A stretch of 64,000 nt of DNA from Jejuia pallidilutea (GCF_002973595.1 NZ_PVEO01000003.1:340876-404875), one strand, 5' to 3'. Positions 26,876 through 35,777 are shown, numbered from the stretch's first letter. The notes: generated from the sequence alone by a model not told the origin. A program made the numbers and translations.

Positions 26876-27571
26876 ATGATAACAACATCAAATTTATCAA
26901 AAACATATAGTGGAAATCAGGTTTTACATATTGAAAACTTAGATATTCCAAAAGGGCAAAGTTTTGGTTTAGTAGGCAATAATGGTGCTGGAAAAACCAC
27001 ATACTTTAGCCTATTGTTAGATTTAATTCAGCCAACAACGGGGCACATTATTTCTAATGGTATTCAAGTGAATAAAAGCGAAGATTGGAAACCCTTTACA
27101 TCGGCATTTATAGACGAAAGTTTTTTAATAGGTTACCTAACACCCGAAGAATACTTTTATTTTGTTGGGGAATTACGTGGACAAAACAAGGCAGATGTTG
27201 ATACATTTGTTAGTCAGTTTGAAGATTTTTTTCATGGTGAAATTTTAGGCAAAAAGAAGTATTTGCGCGATTTAAGTAAAGGAAACCAGAAAAAAGCTGG
27301 AATAGTTGCTGCACTTATAGGAAACCCAGAAGTAGTGATTTTAGATGAGCCTTTTGCAAATTTAGACCCCACAACACAAATACGCTTAAAAGGCATCGTA
27401 AAAGATTTAGCTGAAACCAGAGGTGTTACCGTTTTAATTTCGAGCCATGATTTGATGCACGTTACTGATGTGTGCGAACGTATTGTGGTACTAGAAAAAG
27501 GGGAAGTTGTAAAAGATTTAGTGACAAACGAGGCTACTTTGAAGGAGCTGGAGGCGCATTTTGCGAATTAA
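26876..27571 (+). CDS. ABC transporter ATP-binding protein (exporter type)
   Basis: A 231-residue nucleotide-binding domain. Walker A is GNNGAGKTT at about 34-42, the signature is LSKGNQKKAGI (a common variant of LSGGQ), Walker B is VVILDEPFANLDP and the switch histidine lies in ISSHDLMHV. The LSKGNQKK signature is typical of exporters of the CcmA/antibiotic-resistance branch. It forms a pair with the DUF5687-like permease directly upstream and ends the PadR-headed gene set. Confidence 0.92.
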   Translation: MITTSNLSKTYSGNQVLHIENLDIPKGQSFGLVGNNGAGKTTYFSLLLDLIQPTTGHIISNGIQVNKSEDWKPFTSAFIDESFLIGYLTPEEYFYFVGELRGQNKADVDTFVSQFEDFFHGEILGKKKYLRDLSKGNQKKAGIVAALIGNPEVVILDEPFANLDPTTQIRLKGIVKDLAETRGVTVLISSHDLMHVTDVCERIVVLEKGEVVKDLVTNEATLKELEAHFAN

Positions 27572-27891
27572 ATCATTTCACAGAGTTACACTGAGAAAAC
27601 GCAGAGAGCCAGAGGGGAGCAAATCTGTGGCTTGCTGTGTCTATATTTTCAATGTATTCTATTTTTTGCTTGTAGTGTTCTAAACTCTACGAAACCCCTC
27701 AAAATACCCTCATATTATGTGTTAATCGAAAAAGATGCTTATTTTTACCCACTTATACTAGTTTTTTGTTTAAAATTATTGTGAAATAGAAAGGAGAACA
27801 ACGTTTTATTTCAGAAATTTTAAATTAAAAGCAAGTAGTATATACTATATGTTATACTTTGCAGTTATAAATTACACCAAACCAAGAGGTA
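27572..27891. other. 320-base intergenic region with repeat-like and palindromic segments
   Basis: No convincing gene. At 27579-27610 the text CACAGAGTTACACTGAGAAA followed by ACGCAGAG resembles a repetitive CACAGAG-type element known from many bacterial intergenic regions. The rest is AT-rich. A perfect 12-bp palindrome TAGTATATACTA lies at 27836-27847, and a promoter-like TATACTTTG follows at 27853-27861, 30 bases before the sprE start codon; it resembles TAnnTTTG with one extra base. Confidence 0.4.
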
Positions 27892-30456
27892 TTGAAAGCA
27901 CGTTTTAAACCTACAGTCTTATTTATTATTTGCCTTATTGCAATAAGCAGCTGTTCGCGCAAAAAAAATACATTTTTAAGCAGAAATGTTCATGCGGTTA
28001 CGGCAGAATATAATGCGTTATACAACGGCTACATTGCTTTAGAACAAGGTAGAACTTCGCTTAATGCTAGTTATGAAGACGATTATTGGGAAGTTTTACC
28101 CATAGAGCGTATGCAAATAGACGAAGATGTTATTTTGCCCGGGCAATCTAAAAACGAAAACTTTACCAGGGCAGAGGAAAAGGCTGCAAAGGCGATACAA
28201 AAGCATAGTATAAATATTGAAAGTAAGGAGTACAATCCGCAAATGGATGAAGCCTATTTACTTTTGGGGAAAGCACGGTATTTCGATCAGCGTTTTGTAC
28301 CTGCGCTAGAAGCCTTTAATTACATTTTATATAAATACCCTGCGAGCGACAAAATAAATCAGGCTAAGGTGTGGCGAGAAAAAACCAATATTCGTTTAGA
28401 AAATGATGAATTGGCCATAAAAAATCTAAAACGCCTTTTACGGCAAGAGGATTTAGAGGGTCAAGATTTGGCCGATGCTACCTCTATGTTAGCGCAGGCT
28501 TACATCAATACAAAATCTCTAGATAGTGCGGTTACACAGTTAGAAATTGCGGCTAACGCTACAAAAAGTAATGACGAACGTGGGCGCTACCGTTTTATTC
28601 AAGGACAACTGTACAACAAATTAGGGTATAAGGACAGCGCTAATATTGTGTTTGATGCTGTAATTGCCCTTAACAGAAAAACACCGCGTATGTATATGAT
28701 TAGTGCGCACCTTGAAAAAATTAAAAACTTTGATTACAACAATGGGGATAAATTATTGCTAGCAGAATTGCTGGAAGATTTAGAAACCAATAGAGAAAAT
28801 CGTCCGTTTTTAGATAAAATCTACCATGTTATTGGTACACATTATTTAAAAAACCAATCGGTAGAACTAGCCTCGCGCTATTTTAATAAATCCTTACGGA
28901 CTAACACAAGAGACCAAAAACTAAAGGCTAGAAATTACGAAATTTTAGGAGATATGACTTTTGATAAAAGGTTGTATGCAGATGCTGGAGCCTATTACGA
29001 CAGCACTATGGCTAATCTTAAATTAAACTCTAAACCTTACAGAATAATAAAACGCAAACGCGATAATTTAGAAGATGTAATTTATTACGAAGGTATTGCC
29101 AAGGTTACCGATAGCATTCTAAGTTTGGCAAACCTTTCTGAGGCCGAAAAACTTACGTATTTTGAAAAGTACGTTATCGATTTAAAAGAAAAAGCTAAAG
29201 CAGAAGAAAAAAAACAAGAAGCCTTAAAACGCAATGCGGGTTTGGCTACGGTTAATAACCAAGTAGGTAATAAGGTACCTGGTTTAGGTGGTGCAGGGGT
29301 TCCTGGTAAAAGTGCTGGATTTTATTTTTACAACCCTACAACCGTGGCGTTTGGTAAAAACGAATTTTTAAAGGTTTGGGGCGATAGGCCTTTGGAGGAT
29401 AATTGGCGATGGTCTAACAAAGCACAATCTTCAGGAGGAAATACAGCAGGAACAACAGGCGAAATTGCTGCTAATGCTTCAGAAGAACAGCGATTTAACC
29501 CTCAATTTTATATTTCTAAAATACCTTCTGATGCAAAGGTTATTGATAGTATTTCAAAAGAACGCAATTACGCGTATTATCAATTAGGGTTAATCTATAA
29601 AGAGAAATTTAAGGAATACAATTTAGCGAAAAACAAATTTCAAGAACTGCTACAAAGTAATCCAGAAGAGCGTTTAGTTTTACCTTCAAAATATAATTTG
29701 TACAAAATTTATGAATTATTAGGTGAAAATGATGAGGCTACAATTGCTAAAAACGACATTATTTCGAATTATCCTGAAAGCAGATATACAGCAATTTTAA
29801 CTGATCCTGATTCGGTAGCATCGAAAGATGAAAATAGTCCGTCTACACTTTACGAAAACGTGTACGATATTCATCTAGCGCAAGATTATGAAACTGTTAT
29901 TGCCCAAAGTGAGGAACACATAAAAACTTTTGATGGCGAACCTATTGTACCAAAGTTTGAATTGTTAAAAGCTACAGCTTTAGGGAGGTTGTATGGTTTT
30001 GAAGATTATAGGAAAGCCATAAATTATATTGCTGTAACTTATGCTAACACGCCCGAAGGCCAACAAGCACAACGAATGGCAAACGACATGTTGCCTAAAC
30101 TGGAAAGTAAGGAATTTGTTAACGATAGTGTTTCAGACCACTTTAAAGTTATATTTAAGTTTAATAGGGCTAAAACCGATAAGATAGAAACCTTTAAAAC
30201 TACGTTAGATGAGGTTTTAAAAAACGTAAGATATTATAAATTAAAGAGTTCGGTTGATGTTTACGATACAAATACTACCTTTGTAGTGGTACACGGATTG
30301 CAAAATGCCCAAGTGGCAAAAACATTCCGCCAAATATTATTAGATGAAGACGCAAAGAAAATTAAGGCGCCGTTTTTTGTAGTGTCTTCTAAAAACTATC
30401 AAATACTACAAATACATAAAAATTTAGATACCTACTTAAGTTTAAATAACCCCTAA
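27892..30456 (+). CDS. sprE: SprE/PorW-type TPR lipoprotein of gliding motility and type IX secretion
   Basis: An 854-residue lipoprotein. The TTG start at 27892 is required to give the complete signal sequence ending in LIAISSC (lipobox, Cys at about 22). Tetratricopeptide-like helices run from about 110 to 400, including the well-conserved AYLLLGKARYFDQRFVPALE, and again from about 570 to 720 (YYQLGLIYKEKFKEYNLAKN). A low-complexity linker with Gly/Ser/Thr stands at about 450-530. The N-terminus and first repeats match my recollection of SprE of Flavobacterium johnsoniae and PorW of Porphyromonas, which are needed for T9SS function. GldH elsewhere in the window fits. The next gene (bactofilin) follows after 11 bases. 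Confidence 0.75.
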   Translation: MKARFKPTVLFIICLIAISSCSRKKNTFLSRNVHAVTAEYNALYNGYIALEQGRTSLNASYEDDYWEVLPIERMQIDEDVILPGQSKNENFTRAEEKAAKAIQKHSINIESKEYNPQMDEAYLLLGKARYFDQRFVPALEAFNYILYKYPASDKINQAKVWREKTNIRLENDELAIKNLKRLLRQEDLEGQDLADATSMLAQAYINTKSLDSAVTQLEIAANATKSNDERGRYRFIQGQLYNKLGYKDSANIVFDAVIALNRKTPRMYMISAHLEKIKNFDYNNGDKLLLAELLEDLETNRENRPFLDKIYHVIGTHYLKNQSVELASRYFNKSLRTNTRDQKLKARNYEILGDMTFDKRLYADAGAYYDSTMANLKLNSKPYRIIKRKRDNLEDVIYYEGIAKVTDSILSLANLSEAEKLTYFEKYVIDLKEKAKAEEKKQEALKRNAGLATVNNQVGNKVPGLGGAGVPGKSAGFYFYNPTTVAFGKNEFLKVWGDRPLEDNWRWSNKAQSSGGNTAGTTGEIAANASEEQRFNPQFYISKIPSDAKVIDSISKERNYAYYQLGLIYKEKFKEYNLAKNKFQELLQSNPEERLVLPSKYNLYKIYELLGENDEATIAKNDIISNYPESRYTAILTDPDSVASKDENSPSTLYENVYDIHLAQDYETVIAQSEEHIKTFDGEPIVPKFELLKATALGRLYGFEDYRKAINYIAVTYANTPEGQQAQRMANDMLPKLESKEFVNDSVSDHFKVIFKFNRAKTDKIETFKTTLDEVLKNVRYYKLKSSVDVYDTNTTFVVVHGLQNAQVAKTFRQILLDEDAKKIKAPFFVVSSKNYQILQIHKNLDTYLSLNNP

Positions 30457-30467
30457 ACCAAGATGTT

Positions 30468-30887
30468 ATGTTTTCAGATAATAAAAAAGAGAAACACGCA
30501 ATGGAAAGTAAACCAAGCCAAAATATTATAGCAAGAGGCACCAAAATTGTTGGCGACTTTAATAGCGAAGGCGACTTTAGAATAGATGGTACAATAGAAG
30601 GCAATATTAAAACTACAGGAAAACTTGTTATTGGAAAGGAAGGTTTTATAAAAGGCACCATACAAGGTACAGATGCTTATTTTGAAGGTAAGTTTTCAGG
30701 AAAACTATCCTTATCTGGCACACTAACCCTAAAATCGTCTGCATTTATAGAGGGCGAAGTGGTAGTTGGTAAACTGGCCGTGGAGCCAGGGGCAACTTTT
30801 AATGTAACCTGTACCATGAAAGGCACAGTAAAACCAATGACAAACGGTGAGCCAGCAAAAAAACAACAAACCGAAAAAACAGCCTAA
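30468..30887 (+). CDS. Bactofilin family cytoskeletal protein
   Basis: A 139-residue polymer-forming protein. Residues about 20-120 form the bactofilin beta-helix: GDFNSEGDFRIDGTIEGNIK and the repeated G-x-I/L-x-G pattern (GKLVIGKEGFIKGTI, GKLSLSGTLTLKSSAFIEGE). The short disordered Lys-rich ends are typical. Two ATG starts are possible (30468 and 30501); the second, MESKPSQNIIARG, fits the family better. Bactofilins polymerise without nucleotide and organise envelope processes. Its 3' end overlaps the AtpZ-like gene by 41 bases. Confidence 0.9.
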   Translation: MFSDNKKEKHAMESKPSQNIIARGTKIVGDFNSEGDFRIDGTIEGNIKTTGKLVIGKEGFIKGTIQGTDAYFEGKFSGKLSLSGTLTLKSSAFIEGEVVVGKLAVEPGATFNVTCTMKGTVKPMTNGEPAKKQQTEKTA

Positions 30888-31086
30888 CCCTTACATAAGA
30901 TTTACGTCTGTAGCTTTTCAAATGGGCGCAACTATTTACTTAGGTAATTTACTAGGCAAATGGCTAGATGTTAAATATTCTACTACGTTTTGGGAATCTC
31001 TAATCACATTATTTGCCGTATTTGTTTCTATGTATTTGGTAATTTCGCAGGTGCTAAAACTTTCAAAAGACAATAAAGATGATTAA
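30847..31086 (+). CDS. AtpZ/AtpI-like small membrane protein
   Basis: A 79-residue protein with a basic N-terminus and two membrane helices (about 22-40 and 49-68), with GATIYLGNLLGKWLDVKY between them. This is the two-helix AtpZ/ATPase gene 1 type found before bacterial F-type ATP synthase operons, where it helps Mg/Ca handling or c-ring assembly. The start is GTG at 30847, inside the bactofilin gene. The stop overlaps the next start. Being 5' of atpB supports the call. Confidence 0.82.
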   Translation: MSQQKNNKPKKQPNPYIRFTSVAFQMGATIYLGNLLGKWLDVKYSTTFWESLITLFAVFVSMYLVISQVLKLSKDNKDD

Positions 31087-31492
31087 ATCGTTTTTAGTGT
31101 ATCTGGTAGCTTTTGCTTTGCTATTTGTTGTTTCTTTTTTTGTTCATACAGCTATATTAAATGGTGGCGATTATGAGCTCCGGTTCGATATTTTACCGCT
31201 GTATTGGTTTTTTTCAATTATTTCGCTAATACTTTGTGGCTTGTTTAAGGTGTTTTCTAATATTAAAAAAACAGCGGAGCAATTAGGCTTTATTTACCTA
31301 TTTACATTAGTAGTAAAAATAGCGTTTTTCGTTATTTTTTTTAACAATTCTATACTAAAACTTCCAAATCTCACAAAAACTGAAAGCTTAAATTTGTTAA
31401 TCCCTTTCTTCGTTTTTTTAATTCTCGAAATATATTTTATAACACGCCTTTTGGGTGAAAGAAACACAAATTCAATTAACAAAAAAAAATAA
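31079..31492 (+). CDS. AtpI-position membrane protein (DUF6168-like)
   Basis: A 137-residue protein with four membrane helices, starting MIKSFLVYLVAFALLFVVSFFVHTAIL, overlapping the AtpZ-like gene by 8 bases. It occupies the position of atpI in other phyla and resembles a flavobacterial DUF6168 family (name from memory). A role as assembly factor for the membrane sector is inferred from position only; no motif shows it. A promoter for atpB lies at its very end. Confidence 0.68.
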   Translation: MIKSFLVYLVAFALLFVVSFFVHTAILNGGDYELRFDILPLYWFFSIISLILCGLFKVFSNIKKTAEQLGFIYLFTLVVKIAFFVIFFNNSILKLPNLTKTESLNLLIPFFVFLILEIYFITRLLGERNTNSINKKK

Positions 31493-31521
31493 TTGTTTTT
31501 TCATTTATTTACGTACTTTTG
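31493..31521 (+). promoter_or_regulatory. Two-part flavobacterial promoter upstream of atpB
   Basis: TTG at 31493-31495, an 18-base spacer and TACTTTTG at 31514-31521 match TTG-N17-23-TAnnTTTG exactly. It starts just after the AtpI-position gene and 39 bases before atpB, so the structural atp genes can be expressed separately from the bactofilin/AtpZ unit. This is the best full promoter in the window. Confidence 0.65.
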
Positions 31522-31560
31522 CACGGAATTTAAAAACTCAGTTTTTTTGATTTTAACATA

Positions 31561-32688
31561 ATGAAGGTAACGCAACACAGTTTTAAATTTTTAGTCTTAG
31601 TAGCAGCTTTATTTTTTGGAACACTTGCTTATGGGCAACATCATGAGGAAAAACACCAAAATGACGGTGGTGAGGTAAACACCAACGAAGAAGTAAACGA
31701 GTACATTCTGCACCACATTAAAGACTCTCACGATTTCACACTATTTTCTTACACAAATGATGCCGGAGAGCGCAAGCATGTTGGTTTTCCTTTACCAGTA
31801 ATATTGTGGACAAGCGAAGGATTGGTAACATTTATGTCTTCTGAATTTCATCATAACGACGACGGACATGCCATTGTTGAAAGGAAAGGCTTAAAGTTTG
31901 CCAAAATACACGGTAAAATATACGAATTAGAACAAGGTGCAACACGTGTTAAGTTCGATGAGGACCACCATGCAACTAATGCTCACAAAGTCTTAGATTT
32001 TTCTATAACAAAAAGTGTATTTGGAATTTTATTAGTAGGTATTTTAATGATTGTTGCATTTACCAGTTTAGCCCGCCAATACAGAAAAAAAGCAATTCCA
32101 ACAGGTTTAGGTCGCGTTTTAGAGCCGCTAGTACTTTATGTTAGAGACGAAATTGCAAGACCAAATATTGGAGATAAATACTATAGAAGATTTACAGGCT
32201 ACTTATTAACCGTGTTTTTCTTTATCTGGGTATTAAATCTATTAGGTTTAACGCCTATAGGATTTAATGTTACCGGACAAATTGCAGTAACCGCAGCGTT
32301 AGCAATTTTTACATTAATTATTTACACGTTTAGTGGAAATAAAGGGTATTGGGGCCATATGCTCTGGATGCCAGGGGTGCCAGTTTTAATTCGTCCTGTT
32401 TTAGCAATTATAGAATTGGCGGGTGCATTTTTAATTAAGCCTTTCTCATTATTAGTACGTTTGTTTGCAAACATAAGTGCAGGCCATATTGTAGTAATGA
32501 GTTTAATTGCCATAATGGTGGTTATGAAAAATGAATTAACAGCAGGTGGAGCAACCGCGTTGTCGTTCGTTTTGGCGATGTTTATTACGTTAATAGAGGT
32601 GCTAGTGGCCTTCTTGCAAGCTTATATATTTACAATGTTATCTGCATTGTTTATTGGTATGGCAGTTGCAGATCACGATCATCATTAA
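31561..32688 (+). CDS. atpB: ATP synthase F0 subunit a
   Basis: Forms the proton half-channels next to the c-ring. The 375-residue protein begins with a signal-like helix (KFLVLVAALFFGTLAYG) and a long extracytoplasmic segment rich in His, Asp and Glu (about 20-145), a feature of the Bacteroidetes form. The conserved membrane core follows from about 145; LIKPFSLLVRLFANISAGHI near 286 holds the essential Arg, and FLQAYIFTMLSALFIGMAV ends the protein. The C-terminus DHDHH is again His-rich. It is the first gene of the atpBEFHAG operon. Confidence 0.95.
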   Translation: MKVTQHSFKFLVLVAALFFGTLAYGQHHEEKHQNDGGEVNTNEEVNEYILHHIKDSHDFTLFSYTNDAGERKHVGFPLPVILWTSEGLVTFMSSEFHHNDDGHAIVERKGLKFAKIHGKIYELEQGATRVKFDEDHHATNAHKVLDFSITKSVFGILLVGILMIVAFTSLARQYRKKAIPTGLGRVLEPLVLYVRDEIARPNIGDKYYRRFTGYLLTVFFFIWVLNLLGLTPIGFNVTGQIAVTAALAIFTLIIYTFSGNKGYWGHMLWMPGVPVLIRPVLAIIELAGAFLIKPFSLLVRLFANISAGHIVVMSLIAIMVVMKNELTAGGATALSFVLAMFITLIEVLVAFLQAYIFTMLSALFIGMAVADHDHH

Positions 32689-32721
32689 TATAAAGAGTTT
32701 GTTTAATTTAAATTGATTGTT

Positions 32722-32916
32722 ATGACAATTCCAAATTTAGTAGGTGCTGGTTTAATTGTAATCGGAGCTGGTATTGGTTTAGGTAAAATTGGTGGAAGTG
32801 CAATGGAAGGTATTGCGCGTCAACCAGAAGCTACCGGTAAAATCCAAACTGCAATGATTATTATCGCTGCACTTTTAGAAGGTTTAGCATTTGGTGCTTT
32901 ATTCTTAGGAAAATAA
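32722..32916 (+). CDS. atpE: ATP synthase F0 subunit c
   Basis: A 64-residue hairpin of two membrane helices forming the rotary ring. Helix 1 holds the Gly-rich GAGIGLGKIGGSAMEG, the loop is RQPEATG, and helix 2 holds the ion-binding Glu53 in AALLEGLAFGALF. The ATG at 32722 is chosen over a TTG three codons upstream because MTIPNLVGAG gives the family length. No Na+-type Gln/Glu-Ser ligand set is seen, so H+ is likely. A hairpin directly follows the gene. Confidence 0.95.
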   Translation: MTIPNLVGAGLIVIGAGIGLGKIGGSAMEGIARQPEATGKIQTAMIIIAALLEGLAFGALFLGK

Positions 32917-32941
32917 GAAGCCAAATAAAAAACTTAAGAAT

Positions 32942-32977
32942 ACGTTCCTGTAACGGTTGGTTGCAGGACGTGTTTTT
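32942..32977 (+). terminator. Hairpin with T-run between atpE and atpF (possible partial terminator)
   Basis: ACGTTCCTGTAAC pairs with GTTGCAGGACGT (12 bp, one bulged T, one G-T wobble) across the loop GGTTG and is followed by GTTTTT. The form is that of an intrinsic terminator or RNA processing site. Its place behind atpE, whose product is needed in far more copies than subunits b and delta, suggests partial termination or 3'-end protection. Confidence 0.6.
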
Positions 32978-33012
32978 CAAAATTAAACACGACAATTAAA
33001 TAATAATTTAGA

Positions 33013-33513
33013 ATGGAAACATTATTAAACGACTTTTCTATAGGGCTGTTTGTTATGCAAACAGTAATTTTCTTGGTATTAATTTTTATCATGGTAAAGT
33101 TCGCTTGGAAACCAATAATGAACTCTTTAAATGATAGAGAAGAAGGCATACAAAACGCCCTTGATGCTGCTGAAAATGCAAAGTTAGAAATGCAAAACCT
33201 TCAAGCAGATAACGAAAAGTTATTAAAAGCAGCAAGAGCAGAGCGAGAGGCCATGTTAAAGGATGCTCGCGATATGAAGAATAAAATGATTGAGGATGCC
33301 AAGGGAGAAGCACAAGCAGAAGCCTCTAAGTTAATTGCACAAGCACAAGAAAGCATAGAAAGCGAAAAGAAAGCAGCTATTGCCGATTTAAAATCTCAAG
33401 TAGCTAACTTATCTCTAGAAATTGCCGAAAAAGTAGTTAAAGAAGAGCTTTCTAACAAAGGTAAACAAGAAAAGTTAGTTGAATCTTTATTAGGTGAAGC
33501 TACCTTAAACTAA
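33013..33513 (+). CDS. atpF: ATP synthase F0 subunit b
   Basis: The 166-residue peripheral stalk subunit: one N-terminal membrane helix (about 8-28, SIGLFVMQTVIFLVLIFIMVKF), then KPIMNSLNDRE and a long charged helix rich in Ala, Glu and Lys (about 35-150) that forms the stator coiled coil. The ending VVKEELSNKGKQEKLVESLL is typical. It precedes atpH, with an 81-base gap that contains a small hairpin. Confidence 0.94.
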   Translation: METLLNDFSIGLFVMQTVIFLVLIFIMVKFAWKPIMNSLNDREEGIQNALDAAENAKLEMQNLQADNEKLLKAARAEREAMLKDARDMKNKMIEDAKGEAQAEASKLIAQAQESIESEKKAAIADLKSQVANLSLEIAEKVVKEELSNKGKQEKLVESLLGEATLN

Positions 33514-33570
33514 TAAATCTCTTTTATCCCAAAAAAACAGGGAGCAAAAAAGAATAAATTTTAACAAGTC

Positions 33571-33585
33571 CTTTCCCTTGGAAAG
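33571..33585 (+). other. Small hairpin upstream of atpH
   Basis: CTTTCC-CTT-GGAAAG forms a 6-bp stem with a 3-base loop, 18 bases before the atpH ATG. It could affect translation start or mRNA processing; it lacks a T-run, so termination is unlikely. Confidence 0.35.
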
Positions 33586-33603
33586 AATTTAGGATTGGAA
33601 AAT

Positions 33604-34140
33604 ATGGCAGGTACAAGAGCAGCTATACGTTACGCAAAAGCAGTATTAAGTTTAGCCCTTTCTGAAAAGAATGCAGATAAGGTTAACGACGATATGAAGC
33701 TAATTGCAAATACTATTGCACAAAACGAAGATTTGGCTAATATGCTTGAAAATTCTGTGGTTAAAACAGAAACAAAAAAAGCAGCCTTATTAGCTATTTT
33801 TCCCAAGTTGAACAAAACGAGCAACGGTTTGTTCAATTTATTAATTTCTAATAAGAGAATAGATATTTTAAATGATGTTGCAGTAAAATACAGCGAGTTA
33901 TTTGATGCGCATAATGGTAAAGAGCTAGCAGAAGTAACAACAGCCGTTCCTCTTACAAAAGAATTAGAAACTAAAGTTTTAGCGAAAGTAAAAGCACTTA
34001 CTAATAAAACTGTAGAATTAAAAAGTATAGTAGATGAAAGCATATTAGGAGGTTTCATCTTAAGAGTTGGAGATAAGCAATATGATGCTAGTATTTCTAA
34101 TAAACTAAATAAATTAAAAAGAGAATTTACATTAAATTAA
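33604..34140 (+). CDS. atpH: ATP synthase F1 subunit delta
   Basis: OSCP/delta subunit that joins the stator to F1. The start AGTRAAIRYAKAVLSLALSE is the classic N-terminal helix; IDESILGGFILRVGDKQYDAS-like sequence near the C-terminus (VDESILGGFILRVGDKQYD) is the family signature. The ATG at 33604 gives 178 residues; a TTG three codons earlier is less likely. The gap to atpA is 6 bases. Confidence 0.94.
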   Translation: MAGTRAAIRYAKAVLSLALSEKNADKVNDDMKLIANTIAQNEDLANMLENSVVKTETKKAALLAIFPKLNKTSNGLFNLLISNKRIDILNDVAVKYSELFDAHNGKELAEVTTAVPLTKELETKVLAKVKALTNKTVELKSIVDESILGGFILRVGDKQYDASISNKLNKLKREFTLN

Positions 34141-34146
34141 AATAAG

Positions 34147-35721
34147 ATGGCAGAAGTAAAACCAGCTGAAGTATCAGCAATCTTAAAACAACAACTTGCA
34201 GGTTTTGAAGCCTCAGCTTCGTTAAATGAAGTAGGAACTGTACTTACCGTTGGTGATGGTATTGTACGTGCTTATGGATTGTCTAACGCACAATATGGTG
34301 AGTTAGTAGAGTTTGATGGCGGATTAGAAGGAATTGTACTTAACCTAGAAGAAGACAACGTTGGTATTGTACTTTTAGGTGCTTCAGTAGGAGTTAGTGA
34401 AGGCTCTACCGTAAAGCGTACAGGACGTATTGCTTCTATTAATGTAGGCGAAGGCATTGTTGGTCGTGTGGTTGATACTTTAGGAAACCCAATTGACGGT
34501 AAAGGGCCAATTTCTGGCGAAACTTATGAAATGCCATTAGAGCGTAAAGCACCAGGGGTAATTTTCCGTGAGCCAGTAACCGAGCCATTACAAACAGGTA
34601 TTAAATCTATCGATGCCATGATCCCTGTAGGTCGTGGGCAACGTGAGTTGGTTATTGGTGACCGTCAAACTGGTAAAACAACGGTTTGTATCGATACTAT
34701 CTTAAATCAAAAAGAATTTTACGATGCAGGCGAGCCTGTATACTGTATATATGTAGCCGTTGGTCAAAAAGCATCAACTGTTGCAAACATTGCAAAAACT
34801 TTAGAAGATAGAGGTGCATTAGCTTATACAACTATAGTAGCAGCAAACGCATCTGATCCTGCACCTATGCAAGTATATGCGCCAATGGCAGGTGCTGCAA
34901 TTGGTGAGTATTTTAGAGATACGGGTCGTCCAGCATTAATTATTTATGACGATTTATCTAAACAAGCGGTTGCATACCGTGAGGTATCGTTATTGTTACG
35001 TCGTCCACCAGGACGTGAGGCTTATCCTGGAGACGTTTTCTACTTACACTCGCGTTTATTAGAGCGTTCAGCTAAAGTAATTAACGATGATTCTATTGCT
35101 AAAGATATGAACGACTTACCAGAAGCTTTAAGGCCTATGGTAAAAGGTGGCGGTTCTTTAACAGCTTTACCTATTATTGAAACCCAAGCAGGAGACGTTT
35201 CGGCATATATTCCAACAAATGTAATTTCGATTACAGACGGACAAATATTCTTAGATGGCGATTTATTTAACTCTGGTGTTCGTCCAGCAATTAACGTAGG
35301 TATCTCGGTATCTCGTGTTGGTGGTAACGCACAGATTAAATCCATGAAAAAAGTTGCTGGTACACTAAAACTAGATCAAGCACAATTCCGTGAGTTAGAA
35401 GCTTTCGCAAAGTTTGGATCAGACTTAGATGCAGTAACGCTAAATGTAATTGAAAAGGGTAAACGTAACGTAGAAATTTTAAAGCAAGCTCAAAACGATC
35501 CGTTTACTGTTGAAAATCAAATTGCAATTATCTACGCAGGTTCTAAAAACTTATTAAAAAATGTACCTGTAGATAAAGTAAAAGAATTTGAAGCAGATTT
35601 TATAGAATTTTTAAATGCTAAGCATAGAGATGTTTTAGATACATTAAAATCTGGGAAATTAACTGATGAAGTTACAGACACATTAACTGCTGTAGCTAAG
35701 GATTTATCAGGAAAGTATTAA
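34147..35721 (+). CDS. atpA: ATP synthase F1 subunit alpha
   Basis: Non-catalytic nucleotide-binding subunit, 524 residues. It has the beta-barrel N-terminal domain ([14 protein letters not shown]), Walker [10 protein letters not shown] at 171-179, [36 protein letters not shown], and the alpha-type ARPAINVG-like motif ([16 protein letters not shown]). Codon use is noticeably more biased towards GC-ending codons such as CGT and GGT than in the glycan genes, as expected for a highly expressed gene. Confidence 0.97.
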   Translation: MAEVKPAEVSAILKQQLAGFEASASLNEVGTVLTVGDGIVRAYGLSNAQYGELVEFDGGLEGIVLNLEEDNVGIVLLGASVGVSEGSTVKRTGRIASINVGEGIVGRVVDTLGNPIDGKGPISGETYEMPLERKAPGVIFREPVTEPLQTGIKSIDAMIPVGRGQRELVIGDRQTGKTTVCIDTILNQKEFYDAGEPVYCIYVAVGQKASTVANIAKTLEDRGALAYTTIVAANASDPAPMQVYAPMAGAAIGEYFRDTGRPALIIYDDLSKQAVAYREVSLLLRRPPGREAYPGDVFYLHSRLLERSAKVINDDSIAKDMNDLPEALRPMVKGGGSLTALPIIETQAGDVSAYIPTNVISITDGQIFLDGDLFNSGVRPAINVGISVSRVGGNAQIKSMKKVAGTLKLDQAQFRELEAFAKFGSDLDAVTLNVIEKGKRNVEILKQAQNDPFTVENQIAIIYAGSKNLLKNVPVDKVKEFEADFIEFLNAKHRDVLDTLKSGKLTDEVTDTLTAVAKDLSGKY

Positions 35722-35728
35722 TATGATT

Positions 35729-35753
35729 GTCATTCCTGCGAAGGCAGGAATCT
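35729..35753 (+). repeat. REP-like hairpin A (plus orientation) between atpA and atpG
   Basis: GTCATTCCTGC, loop GAAG, then GCAGGAATCT: 8-bp perfect stem ATTCCTGC/GCAGGAAT with the polar tail CT. It is one of five family members and lies head to head with copy B 25 bases further on. Confidence 0.75.
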
Positions 35754-35777
35754 CATAATTTAAAGTCCAATTAAAAT

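Noticed and set aside
32713..32721. TTG start for atpE three codons upstream
   Set aside because: ATG at 32722 gives the standard c-subunit N-terminus and length.
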